Of a stretch of DNA of 15,234 nucleotides, positions 6,769 through 13,705 are shown piece after piece (positions within the stretch are counted from its first letter, which is position 1; each line of letters starts with the position of its first letter). The notes under the pieces were generated by a model that saw nothing but the letters and a program-made list of their open reading frames with translations, did no database searches and was not told where the DNA came from. Both the position numbers and the translations under genes were made by a program. Location: the NCBI GenBank assembly GCA_964575225.1, contig CAZNQW010000084.1, positions 1 through 15,234 of the forward strand, in the 5' to 3' direction. Origin of the DNA: CAZNQW01 sp964575225 (GTDB lineage Bacteria; Chloroflexota; Anaerolineae; JAAYZQ01).

Positions 6769-7896
6769 ATGGCAACTGTGCTGGTGGTAGACGACGATGC
6801 GGCACTCATAACCATCATCTGCCAGTTCCTGGAGAATGCCGGCTTTGATACGGTCTGGGCGACTTCTGGATCTGAGGCGATGGAAAAGGCCTTTGCCTTG
6901 CAGCCCGAGGCCATTGTCCTGGATATCATGATGCCCTATATGGATGGACACCAGGTCTGCCGCAGGCTGCGGCGCGACCCGCGAACGGCCCGGTCGATCA
7001 TCGTGGCGCTCACGGCCCGGAGCCAGCCCGTCGACAAGATCACGGCGATTCAGGCCGGAGCGGATGCCTATCTGACCAAACCCTTCCAGGGTAAAGAATT
7101 GGTCGAGACCCTCCAAGAGTTCTTGCCTGATCGGCTTGCCAAAAGGTCACCGCATAGTTGCCAGATTCTGCACCTTCGATTTAAAGAGGGAGTGGGGGCG
7201 ACGACCCTGGCAGCTAACCTGGGGGTAGTTCTGGCAGACCGCAGACACGGGCGGGCGGCTGTGGTTGATCTGGACCTCCAGAAAGGCGGGCTCTCCGATC
7301 GGCTGGGGCTGACGGCCGAGGGTTCCTGGGTGCAGTCGGATCGGATCACGGCCGACGGTTTGGCGCCCAAGTTTCTCCTGCATTCCAGTCGTCTGTCGGT
7401 GTTGCCGTCGCCACGGATCAAGGCCCGAGAGGTGGCTTTGGCCCCTGTGGCCGAGGCCTTGGAATTTCTGCAGGGCTGGTACGATTTTGTGGTGTTGGAT
7501 ACGCCGGCCAATTTGGGGACGCTGGCATCTGCCGTTTTGAGCTCTTCGAGCCTGATCCTATTGCTGCTCACGCCCGAACCGGCCGTCCTGCGCCAGGCTC
7601 AGGCTAGCCTGCCCATGATCCGCCAGATTGTCCACGCCGAAACGCAGATCTGGCCCATTGTGAACATGGCTCAGCCGCGGCAAGAGCCGTTCGCTAAACA
7701 GGTGGAACAGGTGTTGGGCCTGCCCGCAGCGGCCGTCCTGCCCTGGGCACCGCAGGAATGTGAGCAAGCCGTCCAGACTCGGAACCCGGTGGTGCTGAGT
7801 GCGCCCGGTTCTGCCCTGAGCGCCGCCATCCAGGAGCTTGCCCGAGACATTCGCCAGGCCGCTCAACCGGTGGCCCAAGAAAGGAATGGTACATGA
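6769..7896 (+). CDS. Receiver domain fused to a CpaE/TadZ (MinD/ParA-like) ATPase
   Basis: A 375-residue fusion. The receiver domain (1-120) keeps the acidic pocket D8-D10, phosphoacceptor D52 (LDIMMP), T92 and K104, so it can probably be phosphorylated. The second half (about 130-370) is a MinD/ParA-type P-loop ATPase. Its deviant Walker A is KEGVGATT (139-146): the signature lysine K139 is kept, but the usual P-loop lysine is A144, as in many CpaE/TadZ proteins. Other parts are VVDLDLQKGGLSDRLGL (165 on) and Walker B VVLDTPAN with D244. CpaE/TadZ proteins normally position Tad pili, but the neighbours here are BMC genes, and related ParA-type McdA proteins position carboxysomes. The ATG at 6769 follows GGGAAGGA; an upstream in-frame TTG at 6745 was rejected. 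Its end overlaps the shell gene by ATGA. No histidine kinase is in the window. Confidence 0.85.
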   Translation: MATVLVVDDDAALITIICQFLENAGFDTVWATSGSEAMEKAFALQPEAIVLDIMMPYMDGHQVCRRLRRDPRTARSIIVALTARSQPVDKITAIQAGADAYLTKPFQGKELVETLQEFLPDRLAKRSPHSCQILHLRFKEGVGATTLAANLGVVLADRRHGRAAVVDLDLQKGGLSDRLGLTAEGSWVQSDRITADGLAPKFLLHSSRLSVLPSPRIKAREVALAPVAEALEFLQGWYDFVVLDTPANLGTLASAVLSSSSLILLLLTPEPAVLRQAQASLPMIRQIVHAETQIWPIVNMAQPRQEPFAKQVEQVLGLPAAAVLPWAPQECEQAVQTRNPVVLSAPGSALSAAIQELARDIRQAAQPVAQERNGT

Positions 7897-8444
7897 TTGA
7901 GCCGGCGATCGCCCTGGTCGAGACCAATAGCATTGCTATGGGCATTCTGGCCGGCGATGTCATGGTCAAAAAAGCCGTGGTGCAGTTGCTGGAGGCCCGC
8001 TCCATCTGCCCCGGCAAGTATATGGTCCTGATCGGCGGCGAGGTGGGCCCCGTGACTGAGTCCTACGAGGTGGGGGTCGTTGCCGCTGCCGACACGCTGG
8101 TCGACCGGTTGCTGTTGCCCAATGTGCACCGTTCCGTGTTTCCGGCGCTGATGAGCGCCACCCCGCCCCGCGGGGACGAGGCGCTGGGGATCATTGAAAC
8201 GGTCACGGCGGCCGTTTGCATCGTCGCGGCCGATGCCGCCGTCAAGGCCGCCAATGTCCAGTTGTTAGAGATCCGGCTGGCGAACGGCCTGGGGGGCAAG
8301 AGCTTTGTACTGATGGAGGGCGTCGTGGCCGACGTAGAGGCGGCCATGCACGCCGGCGTCGAGATGGTCAAGCAAGAGGGGTTGTTGATCCGTCAGGTGA
8401 TCATCCCCCGGCTTCACGAGCAGATGCGGGAAAAGATTCTCTAA
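7893..8444 (+). CDS. pduT: PduT-like tandem-BMC (BMC-T) shell protein with Fe-S cysteine
   Basis: A 183-residue shell protein with two BMC domains in tandem (about 2-90 and 95-180), forming a trimeric pseudohexamer tile. The match to PduT is strong along its length: ETNSIAMGILAGD near the start, the loop SICPGKY with C39 at the place of the PduT cysteine that binds a [4Fe-4S] cluster in the trimer pore, GIIET at the start of domain 2, and IPRLHEQM at the end. In PduT this cluster passes electrons across the shell and partners with PduS, whose homologue is encoded four genes up in this operon. The start overlaps the receiver-ATPase stop by ATGA and has no independent strong ribosome site, so coupling is likely. 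Confidence 0.93.
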   Translation: MIEPAIALVETNSIAMGILAGDVMVKKAVVQLLEARSICPGKYMVLIGGEVGPVTESYEVGVVAAADTLVDRLLLPNVHRSVFPALMSATPPRGDEALGIIETVTAAVCIVAADAAVKAANVQLLEIRLANGLGGKSFVLMEGVVADVEAAMHAGVEMVKQEGLLIRQVIIPRLHEQMREKIL

Positions 8445-8445
8445 G

Positions 8446-8715
8446 ATGCAATTGGGACGCGTCATCGGAACGTTGGTCGCTTCGCAAAAGTCGCCGGGAC
8501 TGGAGGGCGTCAAATTGCTCGTCGTCCAGCCCCTGGACCGGAATCAGCAGCCGGCCGGCGAGCCGCTGATTGCGGCCGATGGGACGGCGCAGGCCGGCCC
8601 GGGCGAGTTGGTCTTTATGATCTACAGCCGGGAGGCAGCGCTGACCTTGCCCGAGACGTTCGTGCCCGTCGATGCCTCCATTGCCGGCATCGTCGATCAG
8701 GTGGACGTGGACTGA
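8446..8715 (+). CDS. BMC-P pentameric vertex protein 1 (EutN/CcmL/PduN family)
   Basis: An 89-residue member of the EutN/CcmL family, whose pentamers cap the vertices of microcompartment shells. The N-terminus MQLGRVIGTLVAS, the central VKLLVVQPLD, the AGPGELVFMIYSREAA loop and the closing SIAGIVDQVD follow the family pattern, and the length is typical. It lies 1 bp after the BMC-T stop and shares its last base with the next start (TGATG), so it belongs to a tightly coupled shell block. Confidence 0.92.
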   Translation: MQLGRVIGTLVASQKSPGLEGVKLLVVQPLDRNQQPAGEPLIAADGTAQAGPGELVFMIYSREAALTLPETFVPVDASIAGIVDQVDVD

Positions 8716-9005
8716 TGTACATTGGGCGTGTGAGCGGAACGGTGGTCGCCACCATCAAAAATGAGACGTTCGACGGTCGTAAATTGCTGATCGTGGATCG
8801 ATTGAACCTGGAAGGCCAGGCGACTTCCAAGTACGACATCGCCGTCGACATGGTGCAGGCCGGTGTGGGCGACCTGGTGTTGGTCCTCGACGAGGGCAAC
8901 TCAGCCCGTCAGATATTGGGCCGCGAGCCGATGGGCGTCATCCGGGCCGTGGTGGTGGGCATTGTAGACGAAATCGACATGGAAGGTTCGACGTTCCCGG
9001 TATAG
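8715..9005 (+). CDS. BMC-P pentameric vertex protein 2 (EutN/CcmL/PduN family)
   Basis: A 96-residue EutN/CcmL-family protein: MYIGRVSGTVVATIKN at the start, KLLIVDRLNLEG, then AGVGDLVLVLDEGNSAR and AVVVGIVDEIDME at the end. It is clearly related to the preceding gene but diverged, with a longer insert before the last strand. Shells often carry several pentamer paralogues. It overlaps the previous stop by one base and is followed after about 40 bp by the aldolase gene. Confidence 0.92.
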   Translation: MYIGRVSGTVVATIKNETFDGRKLLIVDRLNLEGQATSKYDIAVDMVQAGVGDLVLVLDEGNSARQILGREPMGVIRAVVVGIVDEIDMEGSTFPV

Positions 9006-9047
9006 GCCCGACCGTTGGGCTGCCAACCGGGACGCGGGTATGGAAGC

Positions 9048-9800
9048 ATGGTGTATGGGCAGCAAGCCAGCAGCAAGCCGATGACCGAGTACGAGCTTCG
9101 GCACGAGATCGTGCGCATTGGGCGGCTCATGTGGGAGCGGGGCTATGTCGTCTCGACCGACGGCAACATCTCGGCGAGGCTGGGCCCCGACCGGATTCTG
9201 GTCACAGCCAGTGGGCTGAGCAAGGGGTTCCTGTCGCCTGACGATCTGGTGGTGGTGCGCAACGATGGCACATTGCTGCCCAGCTACCGGGGGCGGGGCC
9301 AGCGGCCCTCGTCCGAGATCCTGATGCACTTGGAGGTCTATCAGCAGCGCCCGGACGTGAACGCCATTGTCCACGCCCATCCGCCGATTGCCACGGCCTT
9401 TAGCATCGCCGGTGTATCGCTGGCGCGCTGTGTGCTGCCGGAGGTGATTGTCACCTTGGGCAGTATTCCCATCGCCGAGTATGCCACGCCCGGCACCACC
9501 GAGGTGTCGGATAGCATCCGGCGGGCCGTTCGGGACCACGACGCCGTGATCCTGGCCCATCATGGCAGCCTGACGGTGGGCAGTTCGGTGTGGAAGGCCT
9601 ACATGCTGTTGGAGCGCGTCGAGCACACGGCCCAGATCACTCTGGCGGCTCAGCAATTGGGTAAGGTGCATACCCTTTCGGCTGATGAAGTGCAAAAGCT
9701 GGCTGAAAAGCGCGAGGCCTACCTGCAGAAATTGGGGCGCGACCTGTGCGACGGTTGTCCCATCTGCGTGATCGATGGAGAGCATCCCTCTTCCGAGTAG
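9048..9800 (+). CDS. Class II aldolase (FucA/AraD family) with C-terminal CxxCxxC tail
   Basis: A 250-residue zinc-dependent aldolase or epimerase family protein. Relatives cleave L-fuculose- or L-rhamnulose-1-phosphate to DHAP and lactaldehyde, or epimerise ribulose phosphate; the substrate here is unknown. Motifs: DGNISARL (38-45), TASGLSKG (53-60), SSE with E90 as likely catalytic acid, HAHPP (109-113) and AHHG (170-173) giving the zinc histidines. The C-terminus has a charged helix (about 211-230) and then LCDGCPIC, three cysteines C234-x2-C237-x2-C240, which I do not expect in FucA. The start is uncertain: ATG 9048 is used here, ATG 9081 would give 239 residues starting MTEYELRHE and is almost as good, and TTG 9015 is less likely. 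It is the last gene of the BMC operon. Some BMC types carry such an aldolase as the aldehyde-producing step. Confidence 0.87.
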   Translation: MVYGQQASSKPMTEYELRHEIVRIGRLMWERGYVVSTDGNISARLGPDRILVTASGLSKGFLSPDDLVVVRNDGTLLPSYRGRGQRPSSEILMHLEVYQQRPDVNAIVHAHPPIATAFSIAGVSLARCVLPEVIVTLGSIPIAEYATPGTTEVSDSIRRAVRDHDAVILAHHGSLTVGSSVWKAYMLLERVEHTAQITLAAQQLGKVHTLSADEVQKLAEKREAYLQKLGRDLCDGCPICVIDGEHPSSE

Positions 9801-9805
9801 GGATG
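9783..9805 (+). other. Small hairpin at the aldolase stop codon
   Basis: CATCCCT (9783-9789) pairs perfectly with AGGGATG (9799-9805) over a 9-nt loop, and the TAG stop lies in the second arm. No T-run follows (ATTGTCC), so it is at most a weak terminator or a 3'-end processing signal for the BMC operon. Confidence 0.3.
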
Positions 9806-9898
9806 ATTGTCCGGTTAGCCAGGACGGCGCGTAGCGCAGGATGGCGAGCCTGTACCGTCGCACTTTCGTGAAAAACTCGAAGGAGACCGCGTGAGACC

Positions 9899-10969
9899 AT
9901 GAAAGGACTGATTCTAAGTGGAGGCAAGGGCACCCGGCTGTACCCGATCACGTACACCCGGGCCAAGCAACTGGTGCCGGTTGCCAACAAGCCGGTCCTG
10001 TTTCGCGTCATTGAGGCCATCCGCGATTCGGGCATCGAGGAGATTGGCATCGTGGTGGGAGACACAGCCCCAGAGATCCAAGAGGCCGTCGGCGCAGGTC
10101 GCCGCTGGGGGGTCCAGATCACCTATATCCGTCAGGAGCAGCCCCTGGGCCTGGCTCATGCGGTCAAGGTGAGCCGCGATTTCCTGGGCACCGACCGTTT
10201 TGTCATGTTCCTCGGCGATAATGTCATCGAGGGAGGGATCTCGGGCTTGATCAGCCAGTTTGAACAGAGCGACTACAACTGCCAGATTGTGCTCACGCCA
10301 GTCGAAAACCCTTCGCAATATGGGGTGGCAGAGCTGGAGCCCGACACGCGCCGCATCGTTCGCCTGGTGGAAAAGCCGCGCAACCCGCCCAGCAACTTGG
10401 CTCTGGTGGGCATTTATATGTTCGATGAGAACATTTGGGAGGCGGTCGATGCCATCACGCCCTCGTGGCGCGGCGAACTCGAGATCACCGACGCTATCCA
10501 ATATCTGGTGAACAAGGGTTACAACGTCCATCCCTACGTCCATCGGGGTTGGTGGATCGACACCGGCGCCCCAGGCGATATGCTGGAAGCCAACGATCTG
10601 GTGTTGGACGAGATCGACCACCGCATCGAAGGGTACATCGACCGCGACTCGCAGGTCAACGGTAAGGTGACCATCGAAAAAGGGGCCGAGGTGATCAACA
10701 GCCGCATCCGCGGTCCGGCCATTATCGGCGAGGACTCGCGCATTGTGAATTCCTACGTGGGACCGTTCACCTCGATCTATCACAATGTGTTGATCGAGGA
10801 CAGCGAGATCGAGCACAGCATCGTGTTGGAGCACAGCCAGGTGCTCGATATTCCCTATCGGATTGAAGACAGCTTGATCGGACGGCGCTCGATCATCACG
10901 CGCTCGCCCATCAAGCCCAAGGCGCTCAAAATGACCCTGGGCGATCACAGCACGGTGGGCATTTTGTGA
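9899..10969 (+). CDS. rmlA: Glucose-1-phosphate thymidylyltransferase, long form
   Basis: A 356-residue nucleotidyltransferase that makes dTDP-glucose from dTTP and glucose-1-phosphate, the first step of dTDP-L-rhamnose and other dTDP-deoxysugar routes. The N-terminal Rossmann-like domain carries the signature GGKGTRLYPIT (8-18) and the VPVANKP motif (27-33). After about residue 240 come left-handed beta-helix repeats (GKVTIEKGAEVINSRIRGPA and following), which mark the long form rather than the ~290-residue E. coli RmlA type. The ATG at 9899 fits the conserved N-terminus MKGLILSGG; AGGAG at 9881-9885 is rather far upstream. Its partner rmlB lies downstream, but rmlC and rmlD are not in the window. 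Confidence 0.93.
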   Translation: MKGLILSGGKGTRLYPITYTRAKQLVPVANKPVLFRVIEAIRDSGIEEIGIVVGDTAPEIQEAVGAGRRWGVQITYIRQEQPLGLAHAVKVSRDFLGTDRFVMFLGDNVIEGGISGLISQFEQSDYNCQIVLTPVENPSQYGVAELEPDTRRIVRLVEKPRNPPSNLALVGIYMFDENIWEAVDAITPSWRGELEITDAIQYLVNKGYNVHPYVHRGWWIDTGAPGDMLEANDLVLDEIDHRIEGYIDRDSQVNGKVTIEKGAEVINSRIRGPAIIGEDSRIVNSYVGPFTSIYHNVLIEDSEIEHSIVLEHSQVLDIPYRIEDSLIGRRSIITRSPIKPKALKMTLGDHSTVGIL

Positions 10970-11002
10970 GCCTTTCGACCAAGACGAAACCGAAATTTGC
11001 AT

Positions 11003-11015
11003 AGAAAGGAGGTGA
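11003..11015 (+). promoter_or_regulatory. Near-perfect Shine-Dalgarno for the small ribosomal protein
   Basis: AGAAAGGAGGTGA is fully complementary to the canonical 3' end of bacterial 16S rRNA. The GGAGG core ends 7 nt before the ATG at 11020. This is the strongest ribosome site seen in the window and settles the start of the 30-residue gene. Confidence 0.8.
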
Positions 11016-11019
11016 CAAT

Positions 11020-11112
11020 ATGGGTACGGTAAAAAAGTGGCGTCAGAAAAAAGCGTCCAAGCACAAGCACCGCAAAATGCTGAAAAAGACCCGTTGGCAG
11101 CGGAGGAAATAA
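11020..11112 (+). CDS. bS22/mS38-type (AURKAIP1/COX24 domain) small ribosomal protein
   Basis: A 30-residue, extremely basic protein starting MGTVKKWRQKK, with HKHRKMLKKTRWQRRK at its end. This is the hallmark of the AURKAIP1/COX24 family: mS38 in mitochondria, and the ~33-residue bS22 seen in mycobacterial small subunits, which has the same MGSV start and KKHRKLLR-TR-QRRK core. By family knowledge it would sit near the mRNA channel and 16S rRNA. The match comes from memory of the family pattern, not from a search. It lies between rmlA (50 bp upstream) and the radical SAM gene, with an excellent ribosome site. Confidence 0.85.
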   Translation: MGTVKKWRQKKASKHKHRKMLKKTRWQRRK

Positions 11113-11127
11113 TCCACACGCTTGGAA

Positions 11128-11162
11128 GATGCCAGGCAGCCGAACCTGAGCTGCCTGGCATC
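11128..11162 (+). other. Perfect 13-bp hairpin after the small ribosomal protein gene
   Basis: GATGCCAGGCAGC (11128-11140) pairs without mismatch with GCTGCCTGGCATC (11150-11162) over a 9-nt loop. There is no T-tract on either strand, so it is not a classical intrinsic terminator. It probably marks the 3' end or protects the bS22-like mRNA, or modulates read-through into the radical SAM gene 30 bp downstream. Confidence 0.55.
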
Positions 11163-11191
11163 CGCAGCCAACACCTACGAGGTACAGACGC

Positions 11192-12580
11192 ATGAGTGTT
11201 TCCTTGATCTACCCCGGCATCGCCGGGTATGGATTCAACAGCCTGGGTCAGGGTATGGAAGCCGGATGGGTGAGCCATGGGTTGGCCCACCTTTCCAGCG
11301 CCGCCAAGGCCCAGGGTTTTGACATAAACTTGATCGATCTCCGGGCCCTTTCGGGCTGGGATGAATTTCGATCGGAGCTACAAAAACGACGGCCCTCGGT
11401 GGTTGCGCTCACGATGATGAGCGTGGACTATAACCCAGCCACTGAAGCGGCCCGCATCGTCAAAGAGGTTCTGCCCGATACCGTGGTCGTGGTCGGCGGC
11501 CCCCACCCCACCATTATGGTTCAGGAGGTCGCCGAGATCCCGCAGTTTGACTATGTGGTCACCCGCGAGGGCGAAGTCACCTTTCCCTGGCTGCTGGGCG
11601 AACTCCAGGCAGGTTGCCGGCCCGAGAACCGCGTCCTGGAAGGCGAAATGCCCGACCTGGATGCTCTGCCCTTCCCGGATCGGGAGCTGTTCCTGTCCGA
11701 ATGGAAAAAGTATGGCTACACCTTGGACTCGCCCGAGGTGCCCTTTGTCCCCGATCTGCCGGCGCCCTTCCTGACCATTATTGCCGGACGGGGGTGCAAG
11801 TACAACTGCAACTTTTGCCAGCCTGCCGAGCGGTCGCTGTTTGGCCGCAAGGTCCGCAAGCGCAGCCCGGCCAATATCATCGCCGAGCTGGAAGAGCTGC
11901 GCGAGCGATACCAGTTCGCCAGCTTTATGTTCCACGACGACTGCCTGACCGAAAACCGCGAGTGGGTGCTGGAATTCTGCGACCTGTACGAGGCCCGGGG
12001 ATTCCATCAGCCTTTCTTCTGCCAGAGCCGCGCCGATATCATTGCCAAGAACGAGGACATGGTCCGGCGCATGGCCGAGGTAGGGCTCAAGGGCTATTTC
12101 ATCGGCTTTGAGAGCGGCAGCGACCGGGTGCTCAAATTCCTGCGCAAGGGGACCACGAGGGAAAAGAACCTGGCTGCGGCGCGCGTCTGTCGCAAATATG
12201 GCATCAAAATCTGGGCCAACTATATGCTGGGGCTGCCCACCGAAACCCAGGACGAGGTGCGGGAGACAGTCTCGATGCTCAAAGAGATCGACCCCGATTG
12301 GTACAGCCCGGCCTTTTACACGCCCCACCCCGGCAGCGATCTGTACGATTACTGCATCGAGCACGACCTGAGCCTGATCACCAGCCACGACCAGTATCGG
12401 CGCAATCCGTGGGATGTCAAAATCCGCGGCCAAGACCCCGAGTTCTTGCAGTGGGCCCTCCAAGAGAGCCAGCGGCGCAAGCCGGTCAATGCCGTCCGGC
12501 GTCAGGCGACCTACCTGTGGGGTCGCTACGCCCGCCCCGACAAGGTCGTGCGCCGGGTGCGCCGCCTTCTGAAGCCCTGA
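11192..12580 (+). CDS. B12-binding radical SAM protein
   Basis: A 462-residue class B-type radical SAM enzyme. Residues about 1-140 form a cobalamin-binding Rossmann-like domain (VVVVGGPHPTIM at 98-109 is typical). The radical SAM core has C202-x3-C206-x2-C209 (GCKYNCNFCQ) for the [4Fe-4S] cluster that cleaves S-adenosylmethionine. IGFESGSDRVLKFLRKGTT and NYMLGLPTETQDE are conserved core strands. Family members methylate unreactive carbons or rearrange ring systems (BchE- and hopanoid-type enzymes), so the substrate is not predictable. The C-terminus (about 435-462) is very basic. The ATG at 11192 follows GAGG. It lies between rmlA and rmlB, so a role in surface polysaccharide or glycolipid modification is an inference from position only. 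Confidence 0.9.
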   Translation: MSVSLIYPGIAGYGFNSLGQGMEAGWVSHGLAHLSSAAKAQGFDINLIDLRALSGWDEFRSELQKRRPSVVALTMMSVDYNPATEAARIVKEVLPDTVVVVGGPHPTIMVQEVAEIPQFDYVVTREGEVTFPWLLGELQAGCRPENRVLEGEMPDLDALPFPDRELFLSEWKKYGYTLDSPEVPFVPDLPAPFLTIIAGRGCKYNCNFCQPAERSLFGRKVRKRSPANIIAELEELRERYQFASFMFHDDCLTENREWVLEFCDLYEARGFHQPFFCQSRADIIAKNEDMVRRMAEVGLKGYFIGFESGSDRVLKFLRKGTTREKNLAAARVCRKYGIKIWANYMLGLPTETQDEVRETVSMLKEIDPDWYSPAFYTPHPGSDLYDYCIEHDLSLITSHDQYRRNPWDVKIRGQDPEFLQWALQESQRRKPVNAVRRQATYLWGRYARPDKVVRRVRRLLKP

Positions 12581-12615
12581 ATCAGCCCCATATCGCAACT
12601 GAGGAGGACTGTGCT

Positions 12616-13638
12616 ATGAAGAACCTGCTCGTCACGGGCGGGGCCGGATTCATCGGCTCCAATTTTGTGCGACACATCCTGACCCGCTATTCCGACTATC
12701 ACCTTGTGGTCCTGGACAAGCTGACCTACGCCGGCAATTTGGACAATCTCAAGGACGTCGAGGAGAATTTTGGGGATCGCTACACCTTTGTGCAAGGGGA
12801 CATCGCCGATGCTGCCGCAGTGGACGCGGTCATGCGCAGCCACGATATCGACACCATCGTCAACTTTGCCGCCGAAACCCACGTCGACCGCTCGCTGATG
12901 GAGCCGGATGCCTTTATCAAGACCGATGTGTACGGCACCTACGTGCTGTTGGAGGCGGCCAAGGCCTACCAGGTGGAGCGTTACCATCAGGTGTCGACGG
13001 ATGAGGTGTATGGCGACATTCCCGAAGGCCACTCGTCGCTGGAAACGGATCCCCTCCAGGCCCGCAGTCCCTATTCGGCCAGCAAGGCCGGCGGCGACCT
13101 GATGTGCCTGGCCTACCACAACAGCTTTGGCACGCCCGTCACCCTGACCCGGGGATCGAACAACATCGGCCCTTACCAATATCCTGAAAAGGTGGTACCG
13201 CTGTTTGTCACCAACGCCATCGACGACCTGCCCATGCCGGTGTATGGCGATGGGCGCCAGATGCGCGATTACCAGTATGTGCTCGATCACTGCGAGGGGA
13301 TCGATGTGGTGCTGCACAAGGGCACGACCGGAGAGGTGTACAACCTGGGCACCGGCACCGAGACCGAGAACCTGGTGATGGCCCACGCCATCCTTGACCT
13401 GCTGGGCAAGCCCTATAGCCTGCTCCGCCACGTCACCGACCGTCCCGGTCACGATCGCCGCTATTCCCTCAACGTGGATAAAATCCGGGCCCTGGGCTGG
13501 CAGAGCAGTCATTCTTTTGAGCAGGCTATCGAAAAAACAGTGCGTTGGTACGTGGAAAACGAATGGTGGTGGCGCAAGATCAAGAGCGGCGAGTATATGG
13601 AGTATTACAAGGCCTGGTATGGAGAGCGACTGGCCTGA
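12616..13638 (+). CDS. rmlB: dTDP-glucose 4,6-dehydratase
   Basis: A 340-residue short-chain dehydrogenase that converts dTDP-glucose to dTDP-4-keto-6-deoxyglucose. The NAD site TGGAGFIG is at 7-14, THVDRS at 88-93, the catalytic triplet T128-D129-E130 in STDEVYGD, and Y153-x3-K157 in SPYSASKAGG. RGSNNIGPYQYPEK and the RPGHDRRYSL segment are typical of RmlB. The length is normal. The ATG at 12616 follows GAGGAGG; the frame is open further upstream but that part overlaps the radical SAM gene and is unlike RmlB. It is 35 bp after the radical SAM stop, so the two genes are probably co-transcribed. It uses the product of rmlA. Confidence 0.95.
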   Translation: MKNLLVTGGAGFIGSNFVRHILTRYSDYHLVVLDKLTYAGNLDNLKDVEENFGDRYTFVQGDIADAAAVDAVMRSHDIDTIVNFAAETHVDRSLMEPDAFIKTDVYGTYVLLEAAKAYQVERYHQVSTDEVYGDIPEGHSSLETDPLQARSPYSASKAGGDLMCLAYHNSFGTPVTLTRGSNNIGPYQYPEKVVPLFVTNAIDDLPMPVYGDGRQMRDYQYVLDHCEGIDVVLHKGTTGEVYNLGTGTETENLVMAHAILDLLGKPYSLLRHVTDRPGHDRRYSLNVDKIRALGWQSSHSFEQAIEKTVRWYVENEWWWRKIKSGEYMEYYKAWYGERLA

Positions 13639-13647
13639 GGATCCAGA

Positions 13648-13705
13648 CCCTAGACGAAAAAAACGGGCGCTGCTTTTTGCAGCGCTCGTTGCTTTGAATC
13701 TAGGG
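13648..13705 (-). terminator. Nested hairpin terminator between convergent rmlB and the kelch regulator
   Basis: ACGGGCGCTGC (13663-13673) pairs with GCAGCGCTCGT (13679-13689), with one G-U pair, across a TTTTT loop. On the minus strand the stem is followed by a run of seven T (13657-13663 complement), a classical intrinsic terminator for the kelch regulator gene. An outer inverted repeat CCCTAGA (13648-13654) / TCTAGGG (13699-13705) encloses it. In the plus direction only TTGCTTTG follows, so termination of rmlB transcripts would be weaker. Confidence 0.85.

Noticed and set aside
9914..11290. 458-residue minus-strand open frame opposite rmlA
   Set aside because: It is antisense to a clear RmlA, has no recognisable motif and no ribosome site, and fits the long accidental frames common in GC-rich DNA.
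11378..12598. 406-residue minus-strand open frame opposite the radical SAM gene
   Set aside because: It is antisense to a gene with an intact CxxxCxxC motif and domain order, and its own translation shows no family signature.
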